NCBI RefSeq assembly: GCF_003640395.1
Contig: NZ_RBZQ01000005.1
Location: 124,001 to 188,000, forward strand
Length of the DNA: 64,000 bases
Direction: 5' to 3'
Origin: Stutzerimonas urumqiensis
GTDB taxonomy: Bacteria; Pseudomonadota; Gammaproteobacteria; Pseudomonadales; Pseudomonadaceae
In this document: in pieces, positions 53,474 through 62,854 of the stretch
Layout of the letters: each line of letters starts with the position of its first letter
Position numbering within the stretch: the stretch's first letter is position 1
Notes under the pieces: generated by a model
Told to the model about the DNA's origin: nothing
Databases searched by the model: none
The model's input: only the letters and a program-made list of their open reading frames with translations
Translations under genes and position numbers: made by a program

Positions 53474-54100
53474 TCAGGCCAGCTCGCTCAGGGCGAGCCG
53501 CACGCCCAGCGCGACGAGCACGGCACCGGTCACGCGATCGAACCAATGGCCCATGCGGGCGAAGCCGGCGCGTACGCGGGCCCGGCTGAACAGCCAGGCC
53601 ACCAGGCAGAACCACGCGGCGCTCGCCACGGCCAGATAAGCGCCATAGGCGGCCTGGACGAGCAGCGGCGTCTGCGGGTCGATGACGACCGTGAACAGCG
53701 ACAGGAAGAACAGGGTCGCCTTGGGGTTGAGGCCATTGGTGACAAAGCCGACCGAAAACGACCGCCAGGCCGACTGGGCCGCCAGCCCGGACGGCGTACC
53801 GAGTTCGATCGGCGCCGGCCGCGCGCGCAAGGCACGCACGCCGAGATAGAGCAGGTAGCCGGCCGCCAGCCATTTGAAGAGGTTGAACAGCACCACCGAC
53901 TGGGAGACCAGCAGCCCGATGCCCAACAGCGAGTAAGCGACGTGCAGCAGGATGCCGGCCCCCACGCCGAGCGCCGTCCAGCGCCCCGCATGACTGCCGC
54001 GGGCCACGCTTTCGCGCACCACCACGGCGAAATCCGGTCCGGGACTGGCGACCGCCAGCAGATGCACGAGCGCCACGGTGGCGAATTCCGTCCAGTACAT
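53474..54100 (-). CDS. LysE/RhtB-family amino acid exporter
   Basis: The 208-aa membrane protein has about six hydrophobic segments and the family motif ASPGPDFAVVVRES near residue 18, followed by GLNPKATLFFLSLF. These transporters export amino acids or homoserine lactones. The substrate is unknown. It is divergent from the D-2-hydroxyacid dehydrogenase gene. Confidence 0.92.
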   Translation of the reverse strand: MYWTEFATVALVHLLAVASPGPDFAVVVRESVARGSHAGRWTALGVGAGILLHVAYSLLGIGLLVSQSVVLFNLFKWLAAGYLLYLGVRALRARPAPIELGTPSGLAAQSAWRSFSVGFVTNGLNPKATLFFLSLFTVVIDPQTPLLVQAAYGAYLAVASAAWFCLVAWLFSRARVRAGFARMGHWFDRVTGAVLVALGVRLALSELA

Positions 54101-54216
54101 GCCTTATCCTCACTCGCTGACTCAGGCCGCAAAGCGGGTAAGGTAACCCGGCTGCGGTGAAATGGCGCGACCGGCAGGCGATCCGCCACGCACTGCCCTG
54201 CACAAGGAATCCAAGC

Positions 54217-55179
54217 ATGTCCCAGCGTAACGCCGTCTTCCTCGACCTTTCGCCGCTCGACCAGGGCGACCTCGATCTCGCCCCGCTCGAACGCGCCTTC
54301 GATCGCTTGACCCGACACGACACCAGCGCGCCCGGCCAACTGGCCGAGCGGCTGCAAGGCGCGCAGGTCGCGATCGTCAACAAGGTCGCGATCGATGCCG
54401 AAACCATGGCCGCCTGCCCGGAACTCAAGCTGATCCTGGTGTCGGCAACCGGCGTGAATAACATCGACCTGGCGGCCGCGCGCAGCCGCGGCATCGCCGT
54501 CAGCAATTGCCAGGGCTATGGCACGGCGACCGTCGCGCAGCACACGCTGATGCTGCTCCTGGCGCTCGCCACCCGCATGCCCGACTACCAGGCCGCCGTT
54601 CGCAGCGGCCGCTGGCAACAGGCCGGCGCCTTCTGCTTTCTCGACTTCCCCATCGTCGAACTCGAAGGCAAGACGCTCGGATTGCTCGGTCACGGCGAGT
54701 TGGGAAGCGCCGTGGCACGGCTGGCCGAAGCCTTCGGCATGCGCGTGGTGACCGGCAACCTGCCAGGCCGTCCGAAGCGCCCGGATCGCCTCGATCTGCA
54801 TGAACTGCTCGCCGAAGCCGATGCGGTGACCTTGCACTGCCCCTTGACCGAGCAGACGCGCGGCCTGATCGGACGTGCCGAGCTGGACGCGATGAAACCC
54901 GGCGCCTTCCTGATCAATACCGCACGCGGGGGCCTGATCGACGAACAGGCGCTGGCCGACACCCTGCGCCGCGGCCATCTCGGTGGCGCCGCGACCGATG
55001 TGCTGACCCAGGAGCCCCCGGTCGATGGCAACCCCTTGCTCGCCCCCGACGTGCCACGCCTGATCGTCACGCCGCACAGCGCCTGGGGCAGCCGCGAAGC
55101 ACGCCAGCGCATCGTTGGCCAGCTCGCCGAGAACGCCGAAGCCTTCTTCACCGGGCGCCCGCTGCGGCGCGTCGACTGA
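54217..55179 (+). CDS. D-2-hydroxyacid dehydrogenase (hydroxypyruvate reductase-like)
   Basis: The 320-aa NAD(P)-dependent dehydrogenase has the Rossmann motif LGLLGHGELGSAVAR near residue 150. The catalytic Arg is in INTARGGLIDEQAL, the Glu in TDVLTQEPP and the His in VTPHSAWGSREA. It resembles glycerate dehydrogenase/hydroxypyruvate reductase most. Here the usual GxGxxG reads GHGELG, consistent with nucleotide binding. The ATG at 54217 is the homologous start; the upstream frame is unrelated. Confidence 0.9.
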   Translation: MSQRNAVFLDLSPLDQGDLDLAPLERAFDRLTRHDTSAPGQLAERLQGAQVAIVNKVAIDAETMAACPELKLILVSATGVNNIDLAAARSRGIAVSNCQGYGTATVAQHTLMLLLALATRMPDYQAAVRSGRWQQAGAFCFLDFPIVELEGKTLGLLGHGELGSAVARLAEAFGMRVVTGNLPGRPKRPDRLDLHELLAEADAVTLHCPLTEQTRGLIGRAELDAMKPGAFLINTARGGLIDEQALADTLRRGHLGGAATDVLTQEPPVDGNPLLAPDVPRLIVTPHSAWGSREARQRIVGQLAENAEAFFTGRPLRRVD

Positions 55180-55244
55180 GGCGGCACCCAGATGCCTCCA
55201 GGCGCCGGCGCTGCTAAGCTGCGCGGCTTTTGCGGATGATCGAC

Positions 55245-56243
55245 GTGGACCCTCGTAGCGAAGTGCTCCTGCGCCAGGCGGACCGATTCACCGGCCGCCT
55301 GCTTCTGGCCGGCCTGCCCGCCGACGACCTGCTCGGCCACTTGCCCGATGCGCAGGGCTGGAGCTGGCACGCGGGCGATCAGGCGGCGCTGACGGCACGC
55401 TTCGGTCCACGCGTCGAGTTCGGTACGGCGCCGCCGGCCGTGGACATCGAGTCCGCGGTGCTGTTCGTGCCCAAATCGCGCGAACTCACCGATTACCTGG
55501 TCGCTTCGCTGGCCTCCCGGCTGGCAGGCCGGTCGCTGTTCTTGGTCGGCGAAAAGCGCGGCGGCGTTGAGCGTGCGGCCAAGCAGGCCGGAGCCCTCGG
55601 CCCGCTTCGAAAGCTCGACAGCGCGCGGCATTGCCAGCTCTGGGAAATCGCCGTGACCGAAGCCCCGGCAACGCCCGATCTCGAGGCGCTGGCGCAGCGC
55701 CTGGATCTCGACACACCGGCCGGATCGCTGGAGATCGTCACCCTACCCGGCGTATTCAGCCACGGCCGGCTCGATCGCGGCACCGCGCTGTTGCTCGAAC
55801 ACCTCGACCGCCTGCCCACCGGCCGGATACTCGACTTCGGCTGTGGCGCGGGCGTCATCGGCGCCGTGCTGAAGCGGTTGTATCCCCACTGCGCGCTGTC
55901 GATGCTGGATGTAGACGCCTTTGCCTTGCACAGCACACGCCTGACGCTGCAAGCGAACGGGCTCGAGGCCGACCTGCTGGCCGCGGACGGCATCGAGCAT
56001 GCGCACCGCGAGCTTGCGGCGATCGTCAGCAATCCGCCCTTCCACCAGGGCGTACACACCGACTACCGGCCCAGCGAGGCGCTTCTTCGTCAGGCGCCGC
56101 GGCACCTCGCGGCGTCCGGCGAGCTGCGCATCGTCGCCAACAGCTTCCTCAAATATCCGCCGCTGTTGCAGGACGCCTTCGGCCAGTGCCAGACGCTGGC
56201 CGAGCAGGATGGCTTTCGCATCTACCGCGCCTGGCGCGGATGA
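55245..56243 (+). CDS. rsmC: 16S rRNA (guanine-1207-N2)-methyltransferase RsmC
   Basis: RsmC methylates G1207 of 16S rRNA in the 30S subunit. The 332-aa protein has two Rossmann-like domains. The C-terminal one carries the SAM motif [15 protein letters not shown] near residue 198 and the catalytic [13 protein letters not shown] segment. The GTG at 55245 is chosen because it gives the family N-terminus (M/V)[11 protein letters not shown]; the ATG at 55236 would add three residues and cannot be excluded. Confidence 0.92.
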   Translation: MDPRSEVLLRQADRFTGRLLLAGLPADDLLGHLPDAQGWSWHAGDQAALTARFGPRVEFGTAPPAVDIESAVLFVPKSRELTDYLVASLASRLAGRSLFLVGEKRGGVERAAKQAGALGPLRKLDSARHCQLWEIAVTEAPATPDLEALAQRLDLDTPAGSLEIVTLPGVFSHGRLDRGTALLLEHLDRLPTGRILDFGCGAGVIGAVLKRLYPHCALSMLDVDAFALHSTRLTLQANGLEADLLAADGIEHAHRELAAIVSNPPFHQGVHTDYRPSEALLRQAPRHLAASGELRIVANSFLKYPPLLQDAFGQCQTLAEQDGFRIYRAWRG

Positions 56244-56286
56244 CCGCGGGGTTGCGCTGCCGGACGGCGTTGGGCAAACTCGCGCC

Positions 56287-56410
56287 CGTCCTGGGGGAGT
56301 AGTCACCGGCGCGCCAAGCGCCGGGCATGCGTCAACACACTTGGTCGGCAGACCATGGCGCATGCGGTTCGCACGGTCGCAGAGCCGGCGTTCAGACAAG
56401 ACCCATGACG
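56287..56410 (+). ncRNA. yybP-ykoY (Mn2+) riboswitch
   Basis: The leader of the GDT1-family gene matches the yybP-ykoY aptamer at all three conserved places: GGGGAGTAG (56294-56302), TCAACA (56332-56337) and CAGACAAGACC (56393-56403). Helices are visible. P1 is CGTCCTGGG (56287-56295) with CCCATGACG (56402-56410), one mismatch. A 7-bp helix CCGGCGC / GCGCCGG spans 56306-56324. A further 7-bp helix GCATGCG (56325-56331) / CGCATGC (56359-56365) encloses the hairpin TGGTC-GGCA-GACCA. The class senses Mn2+ and controls Mn exporters such as mntP, alx and GDT1-type genes, which fits the downstream gene. Confidence 0.88.
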
Positions 56411-56467
56411 CGCATACCGGACCCGGGGCGGGCTGGCTATGCCGTCATGGTGTCGTCGACCCGCCCC
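56403..56467 (+). promoter_or_regulatory. Expression platform of the riboswitch
   Basis: The 3' strand of the closing helix (CCATGACG, 56403-56410) is perfectly complementary to CGTCATGG at 56443-56450. A second hairpin, GGGGCGGG (56425-56432) with CCCGCCCC (56460-56467), crosses that pairing and ends just before the AAGGAAG ribosome binding site (56470-56476). The two folds exclude each other, as expected for a switch. There is no T-run, so control of translation is more likely than of termination. Confidence 0.65.
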
Positions 56468-56480
56468 TCAAGGAAGTCAC

Positions 56481-57065
56481 TTGGAATCGCTGCTGGTCCC
56501 CACCTTCATCGTCGCGCTCGCCGAAATCGGCGACAAGACACAACTCCTGGCCCTTTTGCTGGCCGCGCGTTATCGACGCCCGTGGCCGATCATCTGGGGC
56601 ATCGTGGTCGCCACGCTCGCCAATCACTTTGCCGCCGCCGCCGTCGGCAGCTGGGTCGCCAGCGCTCTGTCGCAGGTCACGCTGAGCTGGTTGCTCGCCG
56701 CCGCCTTCCTCGCGGTCGCAGGCTGGACCCTCATTCCTGACAAGCTCGAGGAAGACGAGGCCGCGCGTGGCCGTCGCTTCGGCCCTTTCATCGCCACGCT
56801 GATCGCTTTTTTCCTCGCCGAGATGGGCGATAAGACGCAGGTCGCAACGGTGATGCTGGCCGCACAGTATCCTGACCTGGTGATGGTGATCCTGGGAACG
56901 ACGCTGGGTATGCTGCTGGCCAATGTCCCGGTCGTGCTCGCCGGCAACTTTGCCGCCGATCGCCTGCCGCTGACGCTGATTCGCCGCGTGGCAGCCGCCG
57001 GTTTCGTTGCCCTGTCGCTCTATGCGGCCTACCAGGCGTTGAAGCTGGGCGGTCTCGGCGCCTGA
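56481..57065 (+). CDS. GDT1/TMEM165 (UPF0016) family Mn2+ exporter
   Basis: This 194-aa inner-membrane protein of the UPF0016/GDT1 family (bacterial MneA, human TMEM165) exports Mn2+. Its two repeats each carry the family motif E-x-G-D-K-T: ALAEIGDKTQLL near residue 13 and LAEMGDKTQVAT near residue 114. Six hydrophobic segments are visible. No ATG gives the family N-terminus; the TTG at 56481 follows AAGGAAG at good spacing and gives MESLLVPTFIVALAEIGDKT. It is controlled by the riboswitch directly upstream. Confidence 0.93.
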   Translation: MESLLVPTFIVALAEIGDKTQLLALLLAARYRRPWPIIWGIVVATLANHFAAAAVGSWVASALSQVTLSWLLAAAFLAVAGWTLIPDKLEEDEAARGRRFGPFIATLIAFFLAEMGDKTQVATVMLAAQYPDLVMVILGTTLGMLLANVPVVLAGNFAADRLPLTLIRRVAAAGFVALSLYAAYQALKLGGLGA

Positions 57066-57111
57066 CGACCAGGCATGCACCGTCACACATCGCCACGGAG
57101 AGAGCAGGTGC

Positions 57112-57555
57112 ATGTCGCCAGACGAACGCAAGAGACGGGTCCGCAGCCATGTCGACCTGACCTGGAACAAGGGTCGGCTGGCCTTGGCCGAGCGTCTTCA
57201 GAGCCGGTATTTCATCTACAAGGGATCGTTCATCGGTCAGCCGCTGGACGGCGCCGGCTTCGCCCGGATCGTCCGGCAGGTGCGCGAGGCGATGCCTGGC
57301 CTGGAGGTGGTGATCGATGAGTGCCTGAGCGATGGCGACAAGGTCGTCACCTCGAGCACCCTGATCGGCACGCTGGAGAAACCGGCCTTCGGCTACGCAC
57401 CGAGCGACCGGGTGCTGGCGATCGCCGCGATGTCCATCTGGACCCTCACGCCGACCGGCGACATCCTCGAGCTCAGCACCCTTCTCGATCTCGGCGGTGC
57501 CCATAAGCAGCTCGGGCTGGACCGCCGAGCCCCGCTCGACGGCTTCCCGCTCTGA
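57112..57555 (+). CDS. SnoaL-like (NTF2-fold) protein
   Basis: The 147-aa protein has the SnoaL-like ester-cyclase pattern: ERLQSRYFIYKGSF, then VREAMPGLEVVIDECLSDGDKVVTS and a C-terminal part ending in GDILELSTLLDL. Such NTF2-fold proteins bind small hydrophobic molecules; many have no known substrate. It follows the Mn exporter 46 bases downstream on the same strand and may be co-transcribed, though no functional link is evident. It is convergent with the M48 protease gene. Confidence 0.8.
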   Translation: MSPDERKRRVRSHVDLTWNKGRLALAERLQSRYFIYKGSFIGQPLDGAGFARIVRQVREAMPGLEVVIDECLSDGDKVVTSSTLIGTLEKPAFGYAPSDRVLAIAAMSIWTLTPTGDILELSTLLDLGGAHKQLGLDRRAPLDGFPL

Positions 57556-57559
57556 TCGG

Positions 57560-58369
57560 TCACTCGGCCTGGCGGTACAACGGCATGACCTTGGGAATCG
57601 TCGCCTGCAAGGCCTCGATGCGACTGCTGGATGAGGGGTGCGTGCTGAGGAATTCAGGCGGTGCCGAGCCGCCGGCGGCGCTCATCTTCTTCCACAGCGA
57701 AATGGCCGCGTTCGGGTCGTAGCCGGCGCGGGCGGCCAGTTCGAGCCCGATCAGATCGGCCTCGTTTTCATTGCCACGGCTGTTGGGCAGGGTCATGAGG
57801 TACTGCACGCCGAGATTGGCCAGTTGCAGGCTGCCGTTGCCCACACCAAGCGCCGATCCCACCTGCGTTGCGAGCTGAACCCCATACGCCTTGGACATCG
57901 CCTCGCGACCGTGCTCGCGCAGCGCATGGGCGATCTCATGGCCCATCACCGCGGCGATCTCGTCGTCGGTCAGGTTCAGTTTCTCGATCAGGCCGGTGTA
58001 GAAAATGATCTTGCCGCCGGGGCCCGCGTTGGCGTTCAGCTCCGGGCTGTCGATGACGTTCACTTCCCAATTCCACTGGGCCGCATCAGGCCGGAACGCA
58101 CCGACCTCGGCGATCAGGTCGCGCGCAATGCGGTTGACTCGCTTGGCGATTGGCGTGCTGTTCTCCAGCACCCCTTGGCTCTTCGCCTCGCTGACCGTCT
58201 GCTGGTAGGACTGCGCATACATCTGGTTGACCTGCTCGGTGGACAGCATGCTGAACATGTACTGCTTGCGGTCCACGCCAACGGTCCCGCCGCTGGTCGT
58301 GTTGACCGCCTGGCAGCCGGCCAGCAGCAGTGCCGCGAGCAGTGTGGGTATCGGGTAAAGCTTCGACAT
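57560..58369 (-). CDS. M48-family metallopeptidase lipoprotein
   Basis: The 269-aa zinc protease is anchored by a lipoprotein signal peptide (lipobox LLAGC, Cys near residue 19). It has the catalytic HEIAH motif in MGHEIAHALREH around residue 145 and the third zinc ligand in NENEADLIG. It resembles LoiP/YcaL-type proteases that act on outer-membrane proteins. The second of two close ATG codons (58369) is chosen because the AGGAG site is too near the first. Confidence 0.93.
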   Translation of the reverse strand: MSKLYPIPTLLAALLLAGCQAVNTTSGGTVGVDRKQYMFSMLSTEQVNQMYAQSYQQTVSEAKSQGVLENSTPIAKRVNRIARDLIAEVGAFRPDAAQWNWEVNVIDSPELNANAGPGGKIIFYTGLIEKLNLTDDEIAAVMGHEIAHALREHGREAMSKAYGVQLATQVGSALGVGNGSLQLANLGVQYLMTLPNSRGNENEADLIGLELAARAGYDPNAAISLWKKMSAAGGSAPPEFLSTHPSSSSRIEALQATIPKVMPLYRQAE

Positions 58370-58513
58370 CGTCATCTCCTGGAGCAGGGGCCTTCCTGGT
58401 TACCGCGCGAAACGGGCGGTCAACGGCGTCGGTAGTCTGGCAAACGACCCTTCAGATCGCCAGACAGCGGTCGACAACTAGGTAACGACAATGACACCTC
58501 GGAGCCGACGCCC

Positions 58514-60643
58514 ATGTTCAGATCCATCCAGACCGCCTTCGCGGCCCTGGCCGGCGCCAGCATCCTCGCTGTCATCGGTGCCTTGCTCGTCTATGTCCTG
58601 GTCTCGGGCGCCCGCACCCAGGACATGGTCGCCAGCAACACGCGCACATTGATCGAGGACATGGTCGAGCAACGTGTCACCAACCTGGCCCGCTATCAGG
58701 CGAGCCAGATCAGGGCGCAGCTGCAAACCCCGCTGTTGGTGACCACCGAGCTGGCCCGGGTCCACCGACTCACCGGCATGGTCGATGCCGAAGGCATGCC
58801 GATGGCGAACCTGACCCGCGAGGAGCTGATCAACCTCGGCCGTGCCACGCTCATCGACAACCCCGTCCTGACCAGCATGTACTTCGCCTGGGAACCGAAT
58901 GCCATCGATGCGAATGACATCATGTACAAAAGAGGGGTTCCCGGCATGCTCGACGGGCGCTTCGCGACCTGGCTCTACCGTGACGACAAGGGTGCGCTGG
59001 TCGCCGAGACGCTGACCGACATCGAGGACGCCTCGCTGCTGCCCAGCGGCGTGCGGGCCGGCGAGTACTATTTGTGCCCGAAGGAAACGCTCAAACCCTG
59101 CGTGGTAGACCCGGCGACCTATGACATGTCCGGCGTGCCGACGCTGCTCTCCTCCTTCAATGCGCCGATCATTCTCGACGGGAAATTCCAGGGCATCGTC
59201 GGTGCGGACCTGCGCGTCGATTTCATCCAGCAGCTGCTCGTCGAAGCCAACGACCAGCTCTACGACGGCGCCGGCGAGATTGCGCTGATCTCCACCAACG
59301 GCCGCCTCGCCGCCTACACCGGCAATGCCGCGATGCTCGGCAAGCCGGCCACCGAGGTACTCGACAGCGATGACCTGCAGCGGGTGCAGCAGGGCGCGCT
59401 GGGCCAGCTCAGCTATCAGGTCGACCACGACAAGCAGCGCATCGAGCTGCTCATGCCCTTCTCATTCCCTGGTACCGATGCCCGCTGGACGCTCTGGCTG
59501 GAGCTGCCCGAGGCGGTGGTCATGAAGGATCTCGAGACGCTGCTCGCCTCGCTTGAAGCCGAGAACGAACGGAGCCTGACCGCGATGCTGCTCATCGGGC
59601 TGCTGGTCGCCGCCATCGGCCTTGGCGTGATCTGGCTGATCAGCCGGCGCATCACCCGCCCCTTGCGGCAGATGGTCGTCATGCTCGATGACATCGCTCA
59701 AGGCGACGGCGACCTGACCCGTCGGCTCGATGTCGACAGCCGCAACGAGCTGGGCCAGATCGCCGCCGGCTTCAATGCGTTCCTCGCCCGATTGCAGGCC
59801 ATGATTCGCGACGTCGTCGCCTCGGTACAGCAGGTCAGCGATGCCTCGGAAAACACCGCCGACATCGCCATCCGCACCGACAAGGGCGTTCAGAAGCAGC
59901 TCGCGGAAATCGAACTGGTCGCCACCGCCGTGCACGAAATGACAGCGACCGCCCAGGACGTCGCACGCAACGCCACCCAGGCCGCCAGCGCCGCGCACAA
60001 TGCCGACGATGCCGCCAACCAGGGCAAGCGCATCGTCGAAGAAACGGCCACCGCCATCTCCGATCTGGCCACCGAGATCGGCCGCGCGGTGGGCGTGGTG
60101 CAGACCTTGGCGCGCAACAGCGAGAACATTGGCGCCATCCTCGTCACCATCCGCAGCATCGCCGAACAGACCAACCTGCTCGCCCTCAACGCCGCCATCG
60201 AGGCCGCGCGGGCTGGCGAGCAAGGCCGTGGATTCGCAGTGGTCGCCGACGAGGTTCGCAACCTGGCGCAAAAGACCCAACAGGCCACCGGCGAAATCCA
60301 GACGATGATCGAGCAGCTTCAGGGCGGCACGCAGGATGTCGTCCAGGTCATGGAGCTCAGCCAGTCGCGCACCAACGACAGTGTCACGCAGGCGACCGAG
60401 GCCGCGCGCGCGCTGGAGGCGATCACCCAGGCGGTATCGGTCATCAATGACATGAACACGCAGATCGCCAGCGCCGCCGAAGAACAAAGCGCCGTCGCCG
60501 ATGACATCAACCGCAACGTGGTCAACATCGGCCAGGTGGCACACGAAGTCGCCGCCGGCGCCGATGAAGCCAGCCAGGCCAGCGCCGGCCTGACCCGCCT
60601 GGCCGAGCAGCAGCGTCGTTTGGTCAATCAGTTCCGGGTGTGA
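58514..60643 (+). CDS. Methyl-accepting chemotaxis protein with dCache domain
   Basis: The 709-aa chemoreceptor has TM1 at about residues 10-32, a large periplasmic dCache-type ligand domain (about 35-350), TM2 at about 355-378, a HAMP domain (about 378-432) and a cytoplasmic signalling hairpin. The tip is highly conserved ([20 protein letters not shown]) near residue 560. There is no C-terminal CheR-docking pentapeptide. The ligand is unknown; the dCache domain contains a Cys pair ([12 protein letters not shown]) around residues 192-203. No chemotaxis gene is adjacent, as is usual for orphan receptors. Confidence 0.94.
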   Translation: MFRSIQTAFAALAGASILAVIGALLVYVLVSGARTQDMVASNTRTLIEDMVEQRVTNLARYQASQIRAQLQTPLLVTTELARVHRLTGMVDAEGMPMANLTREELINLGRATLIDNPVLTSMYFAWEPNAIDANDIMYKRGVPGMLDGRFATWLYRDDKGALVAETLTDIEDASLLPSGVRAGEYYLCPKETLKPCVVDPATYDMSGVPTLLSSFNAPIILDGKFQGIVGADLRVDFIQQLLVEANDQLYDGAGEIALISTNGRLAAYTGNAAMLGKPATEVLDSDDLQRVQQGALGQLSYQVDHDKQRIELLMPFSFPGTDARWTLWLELPEAVVMKDLETLLASLEAENERSLTAMLLIGLLVAAIGLGVIWLISRRITRPLRQMVVMLDDIAQGDGDLTRRLDVDSRNELGQIAAGFNAFLARLQAMIRDVVASVQQVSDASENTADIAIRTDKGVQKQLAEIELVATAVHEMTATAQDVARNATQAASAAHNADDAANQGKRIVEETATAISDLATEIGRAVGVVQTLARNSENIGAILVTIRSIAEQTNLLALNAAIEAARAGEQGRGFAVVADEVRNLAQKTQQATGEIQTMIEQLQGGTQDVVQVMELSQSRTNDSVTQATEAARALEAITQAVSVINDMNTQIASAAEEQSAVADDINRNVVNIGQVAHEVAAGADEASQASAGLTRLAEQQRRLVNQFRV

Positions 60644-60655
60644 GCAGGCGCCTGC

Positions 60656-61273
60656 TCAGGCAGGGGTAAGGCATTCCGGCGCATCCAGCGCCGGATCGTT
60701 CACCAGCGTGGCCAAGGGGCGTTCGCGCAGGCCAACCACAGGCGCCCGCAGCAACGATTCCAGCCGCTCCGGCGTGCTTTGCGGGTCCAGCCAGACGGCC
60801 TGCGCCTGCTCATCCAGAATCAGCGGGCGCCGCTGCGAGGCCACCTGGGTCGTGACCACGGCGGTACTCAGGTAGACGCGATCCCCAGCCGGATAGGCCT
60901 CCCACAGCGCCGCGAAGTAGAGCACCGAGTCGACGCCGGTCATCCAGTAAGGACGCTTGCGCTGCTGCCCCCGCCATTCGTAAAAGCCGTTGGCCGGCAA
61001 CAAGCCGCGACGAAGTCGGAAGGGCTCACGAAACATCGCCTGCTCGCTCAACGTCTCGGCGCGGGCCTGCGCCGGGGTTCGCGACAGATCGTTCAGCCAG
61101 GCCGGCGTCAGCCCCCAGCGAACGTCATCGACACGGCGAGCGCCCTCGGCCGATCGCACCAGCAGCACGCGCGCACCGGGCGCAAGACTCCAATGAGGCG
61201 CCTGTTCGGCAGGAAAGCCGGGAAGCGCGGCGAACGCCGAATCCCAGCGAAAGAAAGCAAAGCGACTGCACAT
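60656..61273 (-). CDS. SRAP (YedK/HMCES-like) protein, divergent active site
   Basis: SRAP proteins crosslink to abasic sites in single-stranded DNA through Cys2. This 205-aa protein keeps Cys2 (MCSRF) and the Glu of GFYEW (E99). The conserved Asn of NARAET is Gln here (Q69 in AQARAET), and the catalytic His of HDRMP is Ser (S146 in SQRRP). The usual RYNIAP segment reads HWSLAP. Crosslinking and its reversal may therefore be altered or lost. The fold call is firm; activity is doubtful. No SOS box was evident. Confidence 0.87.
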   Translation of the reverse strand: MCSRFAFFRWDSAFAALPGFPAEQAPHWSLAPGARVLLVRSAEGARRVDDVRWGLTPAWLNDLSRTPAQARAETLSEQAMFREPFRLRRGLLPANGFYEWRGQQRKRPYWMTGVDSVLYFAALWEAYPAGDRVYLSTAVVTTQVASQRRPLILDEQAQAVWLDPQSTPERLESLLRAPVVGLRERPLATLVNDPALDAPECLTPA

Positions 61274-61301
61274 CGTTAGAACGTCGGACTGGTGTGGAAA
61301 T

Positions 61302-61562
61302 TCAGCAGATCAGCTCGCCTGGATAGCTATCGGGCTCGCTGCCGGCCATGGGCCGGGCGGCATTGTAATCGGCGATCAACGCCCTGGCCCGCTCCGCCTG
61401 CCGGTCCGCGACCATCAATCCAAGCAGGCCGCCCATCGGCAGCTCACCGATCGCGCCGATCAGGTGGCGCCCGGCCAGGTGAGCGTCGACGCCCTCGGCC
61501 GCGAGCATGCCGATCAGCATCTCGGCTTCCAGTAGATCGCCAGGCTCGTATACCCGTTGCAT
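61302..61562 (-). CDS. DUF2007 small protein
   Basis: This 86-aa protein has the DUF2007 pattern: VYEPGDLLEAEMLIGMLAAEGVDA near the start and LMVADRQAERARALIADYN near the end, a ferredoxin-like fold also called putative prokaryotic signal transducing protein. The ATG at 61562 follows a GGAGGT site. It lies 28 bases upstream of the SRAP gene on the same strand. Function is unknown. Confidence 0.87.
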   Translation of the reverse strand: MQRVYEPGDLLEAEMLIGMLAAEGVDAHLAGRHLIGAIGELPMGGLLGLMVADRQAERARALIADYNAARPMAGSEPDSYPGELIC

Positions 61563-61622
61563 CGCCCACCTCCTGCCTGCGTCCCGGTCACAGCGCACGC
61601 GGTCGCGCGGATGACTTGCCGC

Positions 61623-61628
61623 TATAAT
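61623..61628 (+). promoter_or_regulatory. Consensus -10 element upstream of acyltransferase gene
   Basis: A perfect TATAAT lies 51 bases before the acyltransferase start. No good -35 hexamer is visible at the right distance, so this is a partial promoter call. Confidence 0.45.
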
Positions 61629-61679
61629 CGCCGTCTCATTCGACCAACGCCGCGTGTCTCACGGCCCTTTCGAGAGTCT

Positions 61680-62843
61680 ATGGATCAGTTCGACGCCATC
61701 CGGCCTTTTTCCGACGCCGAAGTACCCCACGTCATGGCGCGCTTGTTCGCCGACGAAACCTTCCTCGACATTCTGGCACGCTTCCGCTTCCCCAAGCTTG
61801 CCGGCTCGCTGGGTTGGCTGCTCAAGCCGCTGATCGCCCACCGCCTGCGTCGTGAATTCGCAGGCATCCGCTCGGTCGATGCGCTGCAGAACAAGATCGA
61901 GCCCTATGTCGACCGCACGATCGAGCGCGCCACCGATGGCATCACCTACTCAGGGCTGGATCAACTTCAGCGCGGCGAGGCCTATCTGTTCCTGGCCAAT
62001 CACCGTGACATCGTGATGGACCCGGCGTTCGTCAATTACGCGGTGTATCAGGCCGGCATGCGCACGCCACGCATCGCCATCGGCGACAACCTGTTGCAGC
62101 GTCCCTTCGTCAGCGACCTGATGCGACTGAACAAGAGCTTCATCGTGCACCGCTCGTTGACCGCCCGCCGCGAAAAGCTGGCGGCCTATCAACTGCTGTC
62201 GGCCTACATCAATCACTCGATCCTCAACGACGGAGAGTCCGTCTGGATCGCGCAGGCCGAAGGACGCGCCAAGGATGGCGATGATCGAACCGACTCGGCG
62301 ATCCTCAAGATGATCCACATGAGCCGCAAGGACGCCCCCTTTTCCGAAGCGGTGGCCTCGCTCAAGCCCACGCCGGTGTCGATCAGCTACGAATACGACC
62401 CCTGCGATCAGGCCAAGGCACGCGAGTTGTACATCCGCGCCACGACCGGCAACTACACCAAGGCGCCCGGCGAAGACGACGCCAGCATCGCGCTGGGCAT
62501 CACCGGCTACAAGGGCCGGGTGCATCTGGGCTTCGGTGCGCCAATGCGCGAAGTACCGGATGATCCCAAGCTGCTGGCGGCCGAACTCGATCGTCAGATT
62601 CTGGGCAACTATCGTCTGTTCCCGGTTCATTACCTGGCCTACGCCCTGTGGGAGGAGCGAGACGCGACGCTTCCGGTGCCGAATGTGGATTCACTGTTCG
62701 GTCGGGAAGAAATCCAGAAGGCGCAGGCCGAGTGGGAACGTCGGCTGGCGGCCTGTCCGGGAGTCCAGCGGCCTTATCTCGTCCTGCAATACGCGATGCC
62801 GGTACGCAATCACTACCGCGTCAAGGCCGGGCTGGACCTCTGA
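61680..62843 (+). CDS. PlsC/GPAT-type glycerol acyltransferase
   Basis: The 387-aa protein is an acyltransferase with the catalytic HxxxxD in LANHRDIVMD near residue 103 and an acceptor segment at WIAQAEGRAKDG near residue 190. It is larger than PlsC and shows no clear membrane segment, resembling cytoplasmic or peripheral acyltransferases annotated as 1-acyl-sn-glycerol-3-phosphate acyltransferase. The ATG at 61680 has a GAGAG site. Substrate is unknown. It is the third acyltransferase of this superfamily in the window. Confidence 0.87.
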   Translation: MDQFDAIRPFSDAEVPHVMARLFADETFLDILARFRFPKLAGSLGWLLKPLIAHRLRREFAGIRSVDALQNKIEPYVDRTIERATDGITYSGLDQLQRGEAYLFLANHRDIVMDPAFVNYAVYQAGMRTPRIAIGDNLLQRPFVSDLMRLNKSFIVHRSLTARREKLAAYQLLSAYINHSILNDGESVWIAQAEGRAKDGDDRTDSAILKMIHMSRKDAPFSEAVASLKPTPVSISYEYDPCDQAKARELYIRATTGNYTKAPGEDDASIALGITGYKGRVHLGFGAPMREVPDDPKLLAAELDRQILGNYRLFPVHYLAYALWEERDATLPVPNVDSLFGREEIQKAQAEWERRLAACPGVQRPYLVLQYAMPVRNHYRVKAGLDL

Positions 62844-62854
62844 GTCAAGGCAGG

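Noticed and set aside
51449..54160. Long plus-strand open frame opposite the acyl-CoA ligase and LysE genes
   Set aside because: Low-complexity antisense product. The minus-strand genes carry all conserved motifs.
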